Below are positions 1 to 9,184 of a DNA stretch of 64,000 nt, piece after piece. The first letter of the stretch is position 1. Each line of letters begins with the position of its first letter. The notes under the pieces are model-generated. The model did not search any database. It had not been told where the DNA came from and was given only the letters and a program-made list of their open reading frames with translations. The DNA comes from Pandoraea nosoerga (lineage in GTDB: Bacteria > Pseudomonadota > Gammaproteobacteria > Burkholderiales > Burkholderiaceae): contig NZ_CABPSC010000006.1 in NCBI RefSeq assembly GCF_902459585.1, positions 168,270 through 232,269 of the forward strand. The letters run 5' to 3'. Position numbers and translations under genes: made by a program.

Positions 1-403
1 GCGCCAGCGCGCCGACACGCTCGAGCGCCATCGTCGCGATATCGGTGTCGCTGTGACCGCGCCGCGCGCGCGGCGGCCTCGGAAACGGCAGACGCCCCAT
101 CGTCACGATCTCCAGTGCGCTGAACGGAAACGAAAGCTGCGCGGTCTGCGGCAACACCGCGCGCAGCCGGGCGAGTGCCGCCGTGCTGTATTGGGCGAGC
201 ACGGCGCCATTGAGCGTGATGGTGCCGCTCACGCGTGTCCGAGGCGGCAGCGGCTCGCCGGCCAGCGCCTTGAGCAGGGTGCTCTTGCCCGCCCCGTTAC
301 GCCCGAGTAGCACGAGCAACTCGCCCGGCCGGACGTCGAGCGAGAGGCCGTCGAGAACGGGCGAACCGGTGTGGGCGATGGTGAGATCGTGTGCACTGAG
401 CAT
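1..403 (-). CDS. hmuV: haem ABC transporter ATPase HmuV (3' end outside window)
   Basis: ATPase that powers haem import across the inner membrane with the HmuU permease. Translation from the ATG at 403 begins MLSAHDLTIAHTG and shows a Walker A GRNGAGKST at about residues 34-42, followed by a Q-loop-type segment (LRAVLPQT). The reading frame stays open to the left edge, so only about 134 residues are visible and Walker B is outside. It starts 22 bp after the hmuU stop and is the last visible gene of the minus-strand haem operon. The family is clear; assignment to haem rather than another iron chelate rests on the neighbours HmuS and HmuT. Confidence 0.9.
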   Translation of the reverse strand, partial: MLSAHDLTIAHTGSPVLDGLSLDVRPGELLVLLGRNGAGKSTLLKALAGEPLPPRTRVSGTITLNGAVLAQYSTAALARLRAVLPQTAQLSFPFSALEIVTMGRLPFPRPPRARRGHSDTDIATMALERVGALA

Positions 404-425
404 GGCAAGGTCCTGGCGCGGGCGG

Positions 426-1598
426 TCACAGGCCGAACTGCTCGCGGCGTCGCCACAGCAGCATGAGAAAGAACGGCGCGCCGAGCAGCGCGGTGAGAAT
501 GCCCAGCGGCAACTCGGCCGGCGACACCCATGTGCGCGCAACGAGATCCGCGAGCAAGGTCAGCGTCGCGCCGAAGAGCGCCGCCGCGGGCAGTACGGCG
601 CGCGGGTCCGGGCCCACGACGAGCCGCACGATATGCGGCGCGATCAGACCGATGAAGCCGATCATGCCGCTCGACGCCACCAGCGCCCCCACGCTCAACG
701 CGCATGCCACCATCACGCGACGCTTCACCGCTTGCACCGCCACGCCGAGGTGCAGCGCTTCGGCTTCTCCGAGCAGCAGGGCGTTGAGCGAGCGACATTG
801 CGTGGCGAGCATCGCGATACCCAGCGCGACGGGCCATACGATCACCGCGAGCATCGGCCACTGGGCGCCGCCCAGACTGCCGAGCGTCCAGAACGTGAGT
901 GTGCGCAGCTGGGTGTCGTTGGCCAGATACGTGAGCAGGCCGATCACCGCCCCGGACACCGCGTTGATGGCGATGCCCGCGAGCAGCAGCAGGGGCAGGG
1001 CGAGGCGGCCGCGTCCTGCGGCAAGCCGATAGACGAGCGCGGTCACGCCCAGCGCCCCGGCGAAGGCGGTGAGCGGCAACAGCCACAGGCCGAGTGATGC
1101 GGCCAGCGCCGCCGGGAGCAGCGCGCTGCCCAGCACGATCACGCCAGCCGCGCCGAGCGCCGCACCGCTCGCCACGCCGATGAGGCCGGGATCGGCGAGC
1201 GGGTTGCGAAAGAGCGCCTGCAAGGCCGCGCCCGCCGCGCCGAACCCCGCCCCCACCAGGATGCCGAGCACGATGCGCGGCAGCCGGATCTGCACCATCA
1301 CGTTGCGCGCCTGGTCTTGCACGAAGTCGCCCGTCGCGCCGCGGAACAGCGCCGCCATGGCCTCGCCGGGCCCGATGCGATACGCGCCGCCGCACAGCGC
1401 CGCGAGAACGGCGAGCGCGAGCACGGCGGCCAGCACCGTCATGACGAGCCATCGTGGCGGACGACGCCGGGCGGCGCCGCGACGCTCGCGCAGGGGCGGG
1501 ACTTGCGACGCCACGGATTTCACTGACTTCGGAAGCGGGGGGGCGGCTGACATGGGGAGTTCACTGGCGATGGGCTGGCGGGATGCGGCGCTCGTCAC
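426..1598 (-). CDS. hmuU: haem ABC transporter permease HmuU (FecCD family)
   Basis: Inner-membrane permease of the haem importer. The protein has many hydrophobic helices and the FecCD-family segment GFIGLIAPHIVR near residue 320, with an N-terminal basic cytoplasmic stretch before the first helix. At up to 390 residues it is slightly long for the family because of the N-terminal extension. A GTG at 1598 overlaps the hmuT stop (GTGA), which favours translational coupling; an ATG at 1553 is the alternative and gives about 375 residues. Neither start has a strong ribosome binding site. It lies between hmuT and hmuV in one operon. Confidence 0.88.
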   Translation of the reverse strand: MTSAASRQPIASELPMSAAPPLPKSVKSVASQVPPLRERRGAARRRPPRWLVMTVLAAVLALAVLAALCGGAYRIGPGEAMAALFRGATGDFVQDQARNVMVQIRLPRIVLGILVGAGFGAAGAALQALFRNPLADPGLIGVASGAALGAAGVIVLGSALLPAALAASLGLWLLPLTAFAGALGVTALVYRLAAGRGRLALPLLLLAGIAINAVSGAVIGLLTYLANDTQLRTLTFWTLGSLGGAQWPMLAVIVWPVALGIAMLATQCRSLNALLLGEAEALHLGVAVQAVKRRVMVACALSVGALVASSGMIGFIGLIAPHIVRLVVGPDPRAVLPAAALFGATLTLLADLVARTWVSPAELPLGILTALLGAPFFLMLLWRRREQFGL

Positions 1599-2587
1599 GC
1601 GGTATGTACGCGTCGCGCGAGATCCGCGACGGCCTGCGGCAGGCGCGGTCCGAAACCGAGCAGGTAGAGCGCGTCGAAGCTAATGACGCGTCGCGCGCGC
1701 CCCGCAGGCGTGTTGGCCAATCCGGGTTGCGAGAGCAGTGCGGCGGCCGGGTCGGCCCGCTCGACGGAGGCAGGCCCGGCCGTGGTGGTGAGCAGAATGT
1801 CAGGCTGCGCCGCCACGGCCGCCTCGGCCGTGAGCGGACGGTAGCCCGTGAATCCGCGCACCGCGTTCTCCGCGCAGGCATAAGCGAGCATGGCGTCGGC
1901 GGCGGTGTCCTGTCCCGCGACCATGACCTGACTGCCGGTATGGCCGAGGATGAACAGCACGCGCGGGCGCTTCTGGATGCCCCAGCGTCGTTCGATGTCG
2001 TCGCGAGCGCGCAGCCAGTCGGCCATGAAGCGACCCGACAGGCGTGTGCCGTCCTCGGGTACGGCCAGCGCAGCGGCGACCTCGCGAATGTTCTCCTGCA
2101 CGAGTTCGGCGCCGAAGCCGTGCCTGAAGCGCTTGACGGGCACCCCCGCCGCCGCGATTTGCGAGAGCACGTTGGGCGGCCCCGCTTCGGCGCCGGCGAG
2201 CAGCAGATCGGGATGCAGCGAGAGCACGCCCTCCGTGGACAGCGAGCGCAGATAGCCGATTTTCGGCAGCCTGGCCGCGGCTTCCGGATACAGGCTCGTC
2301 AAGTCGTTTGCAATCACACGATCCTGCGCGCCGAGCGCGTAGACGATTTCCGTGAGCGCGCCGCCGGCGACCACGACACGCCGCGGCGCGCCCTTGACCG
2401 GCGCGGAGGCGCCGGCGGCATGGGCGGACGAAGCCGGCAGCAGCGCGCCCAGCCACGCACCGGCGGCGAGCGCCGCACCCCCGGCGAGCAGCGCACGGCG
2501 CGTCTCGTCGTGCGGGTCGACAGGCTCGCTCACGCGACGCATGCCTGTCACACCCGTCATGGCCCTCATGCACCTTATGCGCCTCAC
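1595..2587 (-). CDS. hmuT: periplasmic haem-binding protein HmuT
   Basis: Captures haem in the periplasm and delivers it to HmuUV. The N-terminus has an RRALLAGGAALAAG segment that looks like a Tat or Sec signal, ending near SSAHAAG. The mature part has the two-lobe fold typical of BtuF/HmuT proteins (VVVAGGALTEIVYALGAQDRV near the start and PDILL strands later). The conserved Tyr of haem-binding proteins could be the one in TSLYPEAA, which is inference. A start at 2587 (GTG) overlaps the hmuS stop; several in-frame ATG codons lie within the next 16 residues, so the exact start is uncertain. Confidence 0.88.
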   Translation of the reverse strand: MRRIRCMRAMTGVTGMRRVSEPVDPHDETRRALLAGGAALAAGAWLGALLPASSAHAAGASAPVKGAPRRVVVAGGALTEIVYALGAQDRVIANDLTSLYPEAAARLPKIGYLRSLSTEGVLSLHPDLLLAGAEAGPPNVLSQIAAAGVPVKRFRHGFGAELVQENIREVAAALAVPEDGTRLSGRFMADWLRARDDIERRWGIQKRPRVLFILGHTGSQVMVAGQDTAADAMLAYACAENAVRGFTGYRPLTAEAAVAAQPDILLTTTAGPASVERADPAAALLSQPGLANTPAGRARRVISFDALYLLGFGPRLPQAVADLARRVHTA

Positions 2588-3702
2588 GCCGCTGCCTCCT
2601 GGACGCGCCCGAGCGTCTCGCGCCAGTCTTCACGCTCGGCCTGCCCCGGCTTGCGCTCGCCAAAGAACATGGCGATCACCATGCCGGCCGCGTCGAGCAG
2701 TTCGAGCGACGAGACAATGCCGTCGGCGGTCGGCTTGCGCACGATCCACGCGCTATCGACGAGATCCTCGCGAAGGTGCAGGTTGAAACCAGGATCGAGC
2801 ACGTTGACCCACGGACCCATCACGCGAATCTGCTTCACCGGCCCGGTGTGAATCTGGATCATGCCCGCGTTGCCCACGAAGACCATGATCGGCAGACCGG
2901 TGCCCGCGGCATCGTCGAGCAACCTTTTCACCGCCGTGGCGGGCACTCGCTGCGCGTGCCCGTCGGGCGCGAGACGCAGCGCCTGCGCGCGAGAGACGCC
3001 ATGGCGCTTGAGCACTTCGAAGAACTGGTGCGTGTCGGTCATTGCCAGCCAGTCGCGCTGGAACGCGGCGGCGTCGATGTCGGCGTCAGGCGTTTGCGGC
3101 GCGGGGGCGTCGGCCCCGACGACGTGCTCGCCCGGCGTCTGGTCCTCGGCGCGAAAGCGTGCGACGAGCGCGTCATACGCGGCCACGTCGCTGTGATCGC
3201 GCAGAAACACCTTGTGCACGGCCGTGCCGGACTTGTCGAAGAACTGCAGCGATCGGCGCGGGCCGTTCTCGGTCGCCGTCTCGACCGCATAACCGTGCGC
3301 CCAGTGGTGATAGAAGATGCGCAGATCGAGGTCCTTGCCGAGCCCGAGACCGACGGTGCCCGAGTGCGAGAGCTTCTCGTACTGGCCGTCCTTCTCGTGC
3401 ACGGCGGCGTTGTTTCGCGTGAGTGCCATGACGCGGCCCAGCGCGGGCAGCGCCTCGACGATCTCGGTGAACGCCGGGCGCAGGCGCACGGCGTGCTCGC
3501 CAACGAAGGCGGCTACCGTCTCGCCTTCGGAGACGCCAAGGGCCGCGGCAGCGTCGCGATCGCGCAGGTTCTGCTCGGCCTTCAGGCGCTGGAAGTCGCT
3601 GCGCAGACGGCGCACGTCGGCCAGTGCTGGCCGCAGGGCCGCAGCCACGCCTGCAGCGGGGTGGGCAGTGGCGTGGGTACCGGTGGTTTGAGCATTCATC
3701 AT
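2584..3702 (-). CDS. hmuS: haem-degrading / haem-trafficking protein HmuS
   Basis: Cytoplasmic partner that receives and breaks down or traffics imported haem. The protein (372 residues) has the duplicated HemS/ChuS layout: an N-terminal repeat with FVGEHAVRLRP and the haem-region stretch LRIFYHHWAHGYAVE, and a C-terminal repeat with GNAGMIQIHTGPV and a similar DLVDSAWIVRKP segment. I place the start at the ATG at 3702 because GAGG lies seven bases upstream; a longer frame from 3720 has no such site. It is the second gene of the haem operon, 136 bp after the receptor gene. Confidence 0.92.
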   Translation of the reverse strand: MMNAQTTGTHATAHPAAGVAAALRPALADVRRLRSDFQRLKAEQNLRDRDAAAALGVSEGETVAAFVGEHAVRLRPAFTEIVEALPALGRVMALTRNNAAVHEKDGQYEKLSHSGTVGLGLGKDLDLRIFYHHWAHGYAVETATENGPRRSLQFFDKSGTAVHKVFLRDHSDVAAYDALVARFRAEDQTPGEHVVGADAPAPQTPDADIDAAAFQRDWLAMTDTHQFFEVLKRHGVSRAQALRLAPDGHAQRVPATAVKRLLDDAAGTGLPIMVFVGNAGMIQIHTGPVKQIRVMGPWVNVLDPGFNLHLREDLVDSAWIVRKPTADGIVSSLELLDAAGMVIAMFFGERKPGQAEREDWRETLGRVQEAAA

Positions 3703-3838
3703 GGCAATTCCTCGTTGCATGTTTGCTGGCAGTGGCTGGCGGGCATCGGCGCGAATGCGATGTACGCCGTTTGCGTGCCGATGCCGGTCCGACGGTCGAT
3801 GGATCGATTCGGGGATCCAGCAACCCGGACGCGTCGAA

Positions 3839-6235
3839 TCAGTACTGAAGCTTCAGGCTCACAGCCACGCTGCGGCCCGGCGCCGAGTAGGCGTCCTTGA
3901 CGGTCGAGTTCTCGGCGATGTTGCGCACGTCCGACCAGTTCCAATACTTGCGGTCGAACACGTTGTAGACGCCTGCATAAACGGTGGCGTACTTGTTGAT
4001 GCGGTAGCCGCCCGACAGATCGAGCACGACCGACGACGGCGGCGCCCAACAGCGCTGGTTCTGCTGCGTGCCCGACGTGCAGGTATTTGCGATCTGACTT
4101 TGCGATTTGGCCGCCTGGAACAGCAGGTCGGCTTGCGCGAACCACGTGCTGTTGGGCTCGTAGCGCACGCCGAAGACCATCGAGAACGGATTGACGGTAT
4201 TGAGCGGCTGGCTCGCTTCGCCGTTGTTTTCGGTGGTGCCGTGCGTGTACGCCATGGCCGTGCGCAGCGTGATACCGCCCTTGAGCGACCACGTGGCGCG
4301 TCCTTCCCAGCCCTGGATGCGGGCGCGGCTGTAGTTCACGTATTGATAGATGAGCGGATCGTTCGGACGGCCCGAGCCGCTGATGTTCTGTTGCGAGATG
4401 AAGTTGCGGTAGTTGCCCGCAAACACCGCCGTGCTGTACGTGAGGGGCCCGAGCGTGGTTGCGAGCCGGCCGCGCAGGCCCAGCTCGACGGTGTCGCTCG
4501 TCTCCGGCTTCAGGTCCGGGTTGGCGATCGACATGTAGCCGAAGACCGGGTTCGAGAAGCCGTTGTTGACCTGGTCGGGCGTCGGCGTTCGAAAGCCGCG
4601 CGCGTATTGCACGTATGGAATGAGCGATGGCGCGATCTCGTACATGATCGCCAGACGAGGCGAGAAGGCGGAATCGTTCGACGAGGTCGGCTGAATGCGC
4701 GTGCCGGTGCTCGTCTGCGACACGTACAGCGGATCGTTCTGCTTGGGCGAGAGCCAGTACGCGTCGTAGCGAATGCCCGGCGTGACGGTGAGCGCGCCGT
4801 AGCGGATTTCGTCCTGTACGAAGGCGCCGAAGAGCGTGTAGTCCGTGTCGGGAAACGCCTTGTTCGGGAACGACTCGCCCACGCCCGGCACGGTGCCGTT
4901 GCGGTAGCTGGTAATGTACGCGAGGCTCGCGTCCGTGCCGTACACGAGCTTGTGCGCGAGCGGGCCGGTGGCGAAGTGGCTCTCGGCCTGCAGCGAGCCG
5001 CCGATGGTGCGCTCCTTGTACGTGTTGTCGCGCGTGCGATCGCCCGCGGTGCGCTTCTCATACGAATACTGGTTGTTCTTCGCGTCCTGGAAGTACAGCA
5101 GCGCGTGGGCGTTCTGAACGTAGGCCTGCGAGGCGTCGTTGAAATCGTAGTCGAGGCTCACGCGATTGCGCTCGAGGCGGTCGCTCGTCGTCAGCCCCAG
5201 CGTGGTGGGCGGCGCGATCGCCGACAGTACGTTCGTGTCCGTGCGACGCCGCACGTTCTCCGCCGTCAGCTTGAATTGCGAGCTTGGCGTCGCCTTGAAT
5301 ACGAGCTTGCCGAGAATCGAGTTGCCGTTGGCGTCCTGCGGGTTGGCCGTTGTGCGCGCGGTGCTGGCCGAGTTGTTCGTGCCCTTGCCGTCGAGTTCGT
5401 GACCCTTGTTGCCGTCGACGATGAGCATGCCCTGGAACTGATCGCCGCCCCATGCCGCCTGCGCGGTGGTCCCGAAGCTCCGGTCGATCGAGTTGTAGTA
5501 CGGACGCAGCGAGAAATAGGTCGACTTGCCGAATATGTCGAGCAGGTCCTGCGGGTCCTTGGTGAGGAAGTTGACGACGCCGGTCAGGCCGTCGCTGCCA
5601 TAGAGCGAGGAGGCCGGGCCGCGCAGGATCTCGATGCGGCGCAGCACATCCATGCTCATGTAGTCGCCGCGGCCGGCTTCGAGCGGGCCGAACGAGTACG
5701 ACGAGGGCATGCGGATGCCGTCTTCGAAGATGGCGACGCGATTGCCTTCCAGGCCGCGAATGTTGATGCTCGAGTTGCCGTCGCGCCCGCCGCCGGCTGC
5801 GGCCGAAGCCGGGCGATACGGCGCGCGGCGCACGGTGACGCCCGGCTCGTAGCGCAACGCTTCCTTGATGTCCTGCGCCTGCTGCTCCTCGAGGTCCTGG
5901 TCGGTGATGACCGAAATGGACGCCGGCGTGCGCTCGGCCTCGGTCGGGGTGCGGGTCGCCGTTACGTTCACCTCGCGCAGGTTCGCTTCGGCGATCTGCA
6001 GCGGTGCCTGGTGAGATGTCTGGCGCGGCGTCTGCGCGAGTTGCACGCTGGCGGCCGGGGCCGTTGCCGTTTCGGCGTCGGTCTGCTGCGCGAAGGCGGC
6101 AGGCAGCCAGACGGCGGCGAGCACCGCGCCCGCGAGCGGATGCAGGCGACGGCGTGGCGATGCGTGCGTTCGCGTCGCGCGGCCGCGAAGCGCACGGTGT
6201 GAACCGCTTGCGCCATGTTCCTGGCGCGTGGTCAT
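3839..6235 (-). CDS. hmuR: TonB-dependent haem receptor (HmuR/BhuR type)
   Basis: Outer-membrane beta-barrel that imports haem or haem-protein iron using TonB energy. From the ATG at 6235 the protein has 798 residues: a signal peptide with a basic N-terminus ending near AAFAQQ, a TonB-box-like ANLREVNVTATR, a plug domain (ASISVITDQDL, ILRGPASSLYGSDGLTGVVNF) and a barrel ending in the aromatic LKLQY typical of outer-membrane proteins. The haem-receptor landmarks appear as GFRTPTPDQ and NPDLKPE, but I see no His between them, unlike classic HemR receptors. First gene of the operon, with a Fur-box-like site about 190 bp upstream. An in-frame upstream start at 6316 exists but adds an unlikely leader. 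Confidence 0.9.
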   Translation of the reverse strand: MTTRQEHGASGSHRALRGRATRTHASPRRRLHPLAGAVLAAVWLPAAFAQQTDAETATAPAASVQLAQTPRQTSHQAPLQIAEANLREVNVTATRTPTEAERTPASISVITDQDLEEQQAQDIKEALRYEPGVTVRRAPYRPASAAAGGGRDGNSSINIRGLEGNRVAIFEDGIRMPSSYSFGPLEAGRGDYMSMDVLRRIEILRGPASSLYGSDGLTGVVNFLTKDPQDLLDIFGKSTYFSLRPYYNSIDRSFGTTAQAAWGGDQFQGMLIVDGNKGHELDGKGTNNSASTARTTANPQDANGNSILGKLVFKATPSSQFKLTAENVRRRTDTNVLSAIAPPTTLGLTTSDRLERNRVSLDYDFNDASQAYVQNAHALLYFQDAKNNQYSYEKRTAGDRTRDNTYKERTIGGSLQAESHFATGPLAHKLVYGTDASLAYITSYRNGTVPGVGESFPNKAFPDTDYTLFGAFVQDEIRYGALTVTPGIRYDAYWLSPKQNDPLYVSQTSTGTRIQPTSSNDSAFSPRLAIMYEIAPSLIPYVQYARGFRTPTPDQVNNGFSNPVFGYMSIANPDLKPETSDTVELGLRGRLATTLGPLTYSTAVFAGNYRNFISQQNISGSGRPNDPLIYQYVNYSRARIQGWEGRATWSLKGGITLRTAMAYTHGTTENNGEASQPLNTVNPFSMVFGVRYEPNSTWFAQADLLFQAAKSQSQIANTCTSGTQQNQRCWAPPSSVVLDLSGGYRINKYATVYAGVYNVFDRKYWNWSDVRNIAENSTVKDAYSAPGRSVAVSLKLQY

Positions 6236-6424
6236 GACAAAAGCGCGGCCCCCGCCGCTCGACGACTGCTTCACTGCTGGCTCTCCAGTGCAAAAAACCC
6301 CGTTGCTGGCTGGCAAGCGCTCGTGGCAATCGACGTGTACCAGCGTCAGTATCGACGCTGAGAGACGTGGTCAGGCGCGGCTGGCGAAGATTAACGTCGA
6401 TCCGGCTACCGCTCGGAGACGTTT

Positions 6425-6443
6425 GGTAATGAGAATCATTTGC
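6425..6443 (-). promoter_or_regulatory. Fur-box-like operator upstream of the haem receptor
   Basis: GGTAATGAGAATCATTTGC agrees at 15 of 19 positions with the classical Fur consensus GATAATGATAATCATTATC (counted by eye). It lies between the receptor gene and the neighbouring radical SAM gene, so iron repression of the haem operon is the natural reading. Confidence 0.75.
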
Positions 6444-6468
6444 ATATTAATGAGGTAGCGGCGGACGG

Positions 6469-7254
6469 TCAAGCGTGGAGTGTTGCATGTCGGTTAGTCA
6501 GCATCTCGGGGGAATGGTGAAGGACTTGTTGAGGCGGACGTCCCCGAAACGCCGTCGCAAGCGGCGCCGCCGCTGATAAAGAATAGCCCGGCGCAATGAT
6601 CCGCTCACCCATGCCATGCGATTTCGCAAACTCGTGCGCCTGCTTCAGCAGTGTCCGGCGCTCGACTTCTGGAATGGTCTGCGCACCGGCCACGGGGCCG
6701 ACCTGCCCGTAGAAGGCGAGCTTGATGTTGTTGAAGCCATGTTTGTGTGCGTGCGTCAGCAGAGGGATCAGTTCGCACCGATTTTCCATGCCGAGACACA
6801 GCGCCAAGTTGACCAAGATGCCGTTGCGCTGAAGTCGACGAACGTTCTTGTGAACCGCGTCGAAATGCCCTTTTCCCCGACGGCCGTCATGGAACGGGGC
6901 GCTGGCGGCGTCAAGGCTGACCTGAACGCAGGGAATGCCGAGTTCCACAAGCATGCGAAGATGTTCGGGGCTGAGTCGATCTCCTGAAATTTCCAGCAGG
7001 GGCAACATTCGATGTGCGCGAATACTGCGAAGGATCGGTTCGATATCAGGATGCAGCAACGGGTCGCCGCCGGAGACGATCACAAGGTACACCCCGTGCT
7101 TTGCGCCATCGTCGAGCACCGCTGTCACGCTGTCGAGCGAGAGGCGGCGACGGCCGAGCTGATCGGTTTCGACGAGATAGCAGTGCGGGCACCGGGAGCT
7201 GCAATCCGTCGTTATGGACAGGCTAATCGTTTGAGGTACGGGCAGCGGTAGCAT
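6469..7254 (-). CDS. radical SAM protein without a SPASM domain (RiPP-type)
   Basis: Radical SAM enzyme, probably a peptide modifier. The 4Fe-4S cluster motif is ITTDCSSRCPHCY (Cys at about residues 18, 22 and 25 from this start), followed by the SAM-binding SGGDP and a full-looking TIM-barrel core with VQVSLDAA. Most RiPP radical SAM enzymes of this look continue into a cysteine-rich SPASM domain. Here the last 40 or so residues hold no cysteine at all, which suggests C-terminal truncation or an unusual subfamily. The ATG at 7254 overlaps the end of the exporter gene by 32 bp; a TTG at 7281 is the alternative. The region has visibly lower GC than its surroundings. Confidence 0.75.
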   Translation of the reverse strand: MLPLPVPQTISLSITTDCSSRCPHCYLVETDQLGRRRLSLDSVTAVLDDGAKHGVYLVIVSGGDPLLHPDIEPILRSIRAHRMLPLLEISGDRLSPEHLRMLVELGIPCVQVSLDAASAPFHDGRRGKGHFDAVHKNVRRLQRNGILVNLALCLGMENRCELIPLLTHAHKHGFNNIKLAFYGQVGPVAGAQTIPEVERRTLLKQAHEFAKSHGMGERIIAPGYSLSAAAPLATAFRGRPPQQVLHHSPEMLTNRHATLHA

Positions 7255-8470
7255 GGGATTGTGGCCAGCGGATCGTGACAATCAGGACAGTCAGCGCGGC
7301 AAGCGCTGCAGCGTTGATCCAACGGTAGGCTGATGCAAAATCGTAGACCCGCGTCAGTTCGCCGACGGCGTAGACAGTTACGGCAGTCAGCAGGGCGCGA
7401 ATCAGATTGGCAATGGAGAGCATGGTCGAACGCGCGGGCAGGTCCTCCGGGATCTCGCGGTTCAGACGATAGCTGTAGTACGAGGGAAAAATGCCGCGGA
7501 TCAACTGGTGCGCCGCGATGCTGACCAGAAGCCATATCGGCGATGTTGCGTGCCAGATCAGCGGAGCGAGCGCCGTCAGGAATAGCGCCACAATCGCGAA
7601 ATCCATGATGCCTTGGTCGAGCCAATGCTTCGGCGCGTTGCTGAAGAGATTGGCGACGATCCCACCGACCACGATCATTGCGCTGAACGTCATTCCGAAG
7701 TACTCGACCGGTATCCCTGCATCCAGCATGAGGGGCTGATAGGTATTGAATGACGCCCGGACGCACGCGAAGGTTATGGCGCAGCCCAGCGCCAGCAGAC
7801 ACCATGTTCGTGAACTCAGGGCTGCTTGCAAGGCCGAGCCCAGCATATGGGCAAGGGTCCGAGCTTCTCTGGCAGTGGCCGTGAGCGGTCCCGGCGTGGG
7901 GATACGCCAAAGCAGGAACAAGGTCAGGCCCGCCAGCACAATCGCATCGAGGGTAAGCGGCAGCACGAGCGAGTATCCGGCCAACCATCCACCGATGGCG
8001 GCTGCCGCAGCTGCGCTCCACAAGCCAACGCCAGTAGTGCGCGCTACGACCGCGTGGAACTTCGGAATAGCGCCGTGCGCGGCGAAGGCCTCGTACATCA
8101 TTGCCTGAAACGTTCCGCTTGCGAGGCTGCTGCCTGTCGCGTACATGAGCGCTATGACGACCAACGGCACGTTGGCTTTCGCCATGATGAGCAAAAGCAT
8201 GGCGGCGCAGTAGATGACGTTTCCGAGTATGAGGCAACGCTCTCGCCCGAATCTGTCCGCAAGCGCGCCCGCTGGCACCTCCATCAGCCAACTCAGGACG
8301 AACAGGCTCGCCGTGAACGAACTAAATTCAGCGAAACTGAAACCGGCGTACTGGAGGAAAAACAGGACGAGAGTGGCCATTGAGAAAATCTCCGGACCAA
8401 GCGCGGCTTGCGTGAGCGCAAGCGTTCTCCAACGACGAAGATTCGCAGGCCAAGGGGCGTTATCGGTCAT
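7223..8470 (-). CDS. MFS transporter in the radical SAM/peptide locus
   Basis: Twelve-helix major facilitator protein of about 415 residues, with the MFS loop signature ADRFGRERCL between helices 2 and 3. Placed between the two radical SAM genes it is probably the exporter or immunity pump of the peptide product (inference from context). I choose the ATG at 8470 because it overlaps the preceding radical SAM stop by 11 bases (coupled translation) and gives a normal N-terminus; a longer frame from 8545 would add 25 residues without hydrophobic character. The frame looks intact, unlike the upstream radical SAM gene. Confidence 0.82.
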   Translation of the reverse strand: MTDNAPWPANLRRWRTLALTQAALGPEIFSMATLVLFFLQYAGFSFAEFSSFTASLFVLSWLMEVPAGALADRFGRERCLILGNVIYCAAMLLLIMAKANVPLVVIALMYATGSSLASGTFQAMMYEAFAAHGAIPKFHAVVARTTGVGLWSAAAAAAIGGWLAGYSLVLPLTLDAIVLAGLTLFLLWRIPTPGPLTATAREARTLAHMLGSALQAALSSRTWCLLALGCAITFACVRASFNTYQPLMLDAGIPVEYFGMTFSAMIVVGGIVANLFSNAPKHWLDQGIMDFAIVALFLTALAPLIWHATSPIWLLVSIAAHQLIRGIFPSYYSYRLNREIPEDLPARSTMLSIANLIRALLTAVTVYAVGELTRVYDFASAYRWINAAALAALTVLIVTIRWPQSHATAARTSND

Positions 8471-9129
8471 TCGCGCGTTTCTCGTCGATAAAGATGTCCT
8501 GGCCGTATTCGCGGTACGCGAGGTGACATCCATGTTGATGGACACCTACGAAGGCGCGGTCGCCGGACTGGCCACGCCATCGAGCGAAATGCGGGCTGTG
8601 GAGCCACAGGTCCGAGAACGTGGCGCCTCGGCCAAGCGCTTGCGTAGTTCGATCGGTCTGTGTTTGCATATCGCACGCCGACACGGAAAGGTCGCTGTTG
8701 ATTACGATTGTCGTCGTGCCGGCACCGCAGCCGAAGGTACTCGTCGATGCCCGATCACGCGGCATGAAGGACAGCCGTTTTACAAAAGGCCCGCCGTCGA
8801 TTTTCAGTGTCGGGTAGGCCTGCGAGGCGATCCGCACGACGTTTGATATTTCTCGACAAATGTCGACGTTCAAGCGTAGATCGAGGCCGGAAAGTGCGCC
8901 TGACCCGACCGGGACGAATGCCGCAAACTTGACCTCCTGGACGCCGAGGGCCGACGCCAGCGCGAGCATTTGTGGCAGGTCCAGCTCGTCCGCTACGCGG
9001 AGTAATCGGCTCAGCGGCAGCTTTTGCGAGTAGTCGTCAAGGTAGCAATGCCGGCAGCGAAGATTGCATCGACTCGTGACATACCACTATTGCGAATAGG
9101 GGTGTTTTCAACCATTGGATTTCCGGCAT
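8460..9129 (-). pseudogene. degraded radical SAM/SPASM gene (frameshift plus internal deletion)
   Basis: The ATG at 9129 has a good ribosome binding site (GGGAGG) and reads MPEIQWLKTPLFAIVV, then runs out of frame. One base near 9081 is in excess: skipping it gives VTSRCNLRCRHCYLDDY, the radical SAM CxxxCxxC motif, in a frame that stays open to 8460. In that frame the sequence goes straight from the first helix (LSRLLRVADEL) to a late barrel strand (VQEVKFAAFVPVGSG), so roughly 130 residues including the GGEP-type SAM-binding segment are missing. The C-terminal half keeps SPASM-like features: FGCGAGTTTIVINSDLSVSAC, then HQHGCHLAYREYG. The enzyme cannot be functional as read. The frameshift alone could be a sequencing error; the deletion could not. 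Confidence 0.75.
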
Positions 9130-9184
9130 GGGAGCCTCCCGACGAGGACATGGCCCGCCCCGCTGGGAGCCAGACCATGCCGGT

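Noticed and set aside
3701-6202. 833-codon frame on the plus strand opposite the TonB receptor
   Set aside because: Antisense shadow; the minus-strand frame has signal peptide, plug and barrel motifs.
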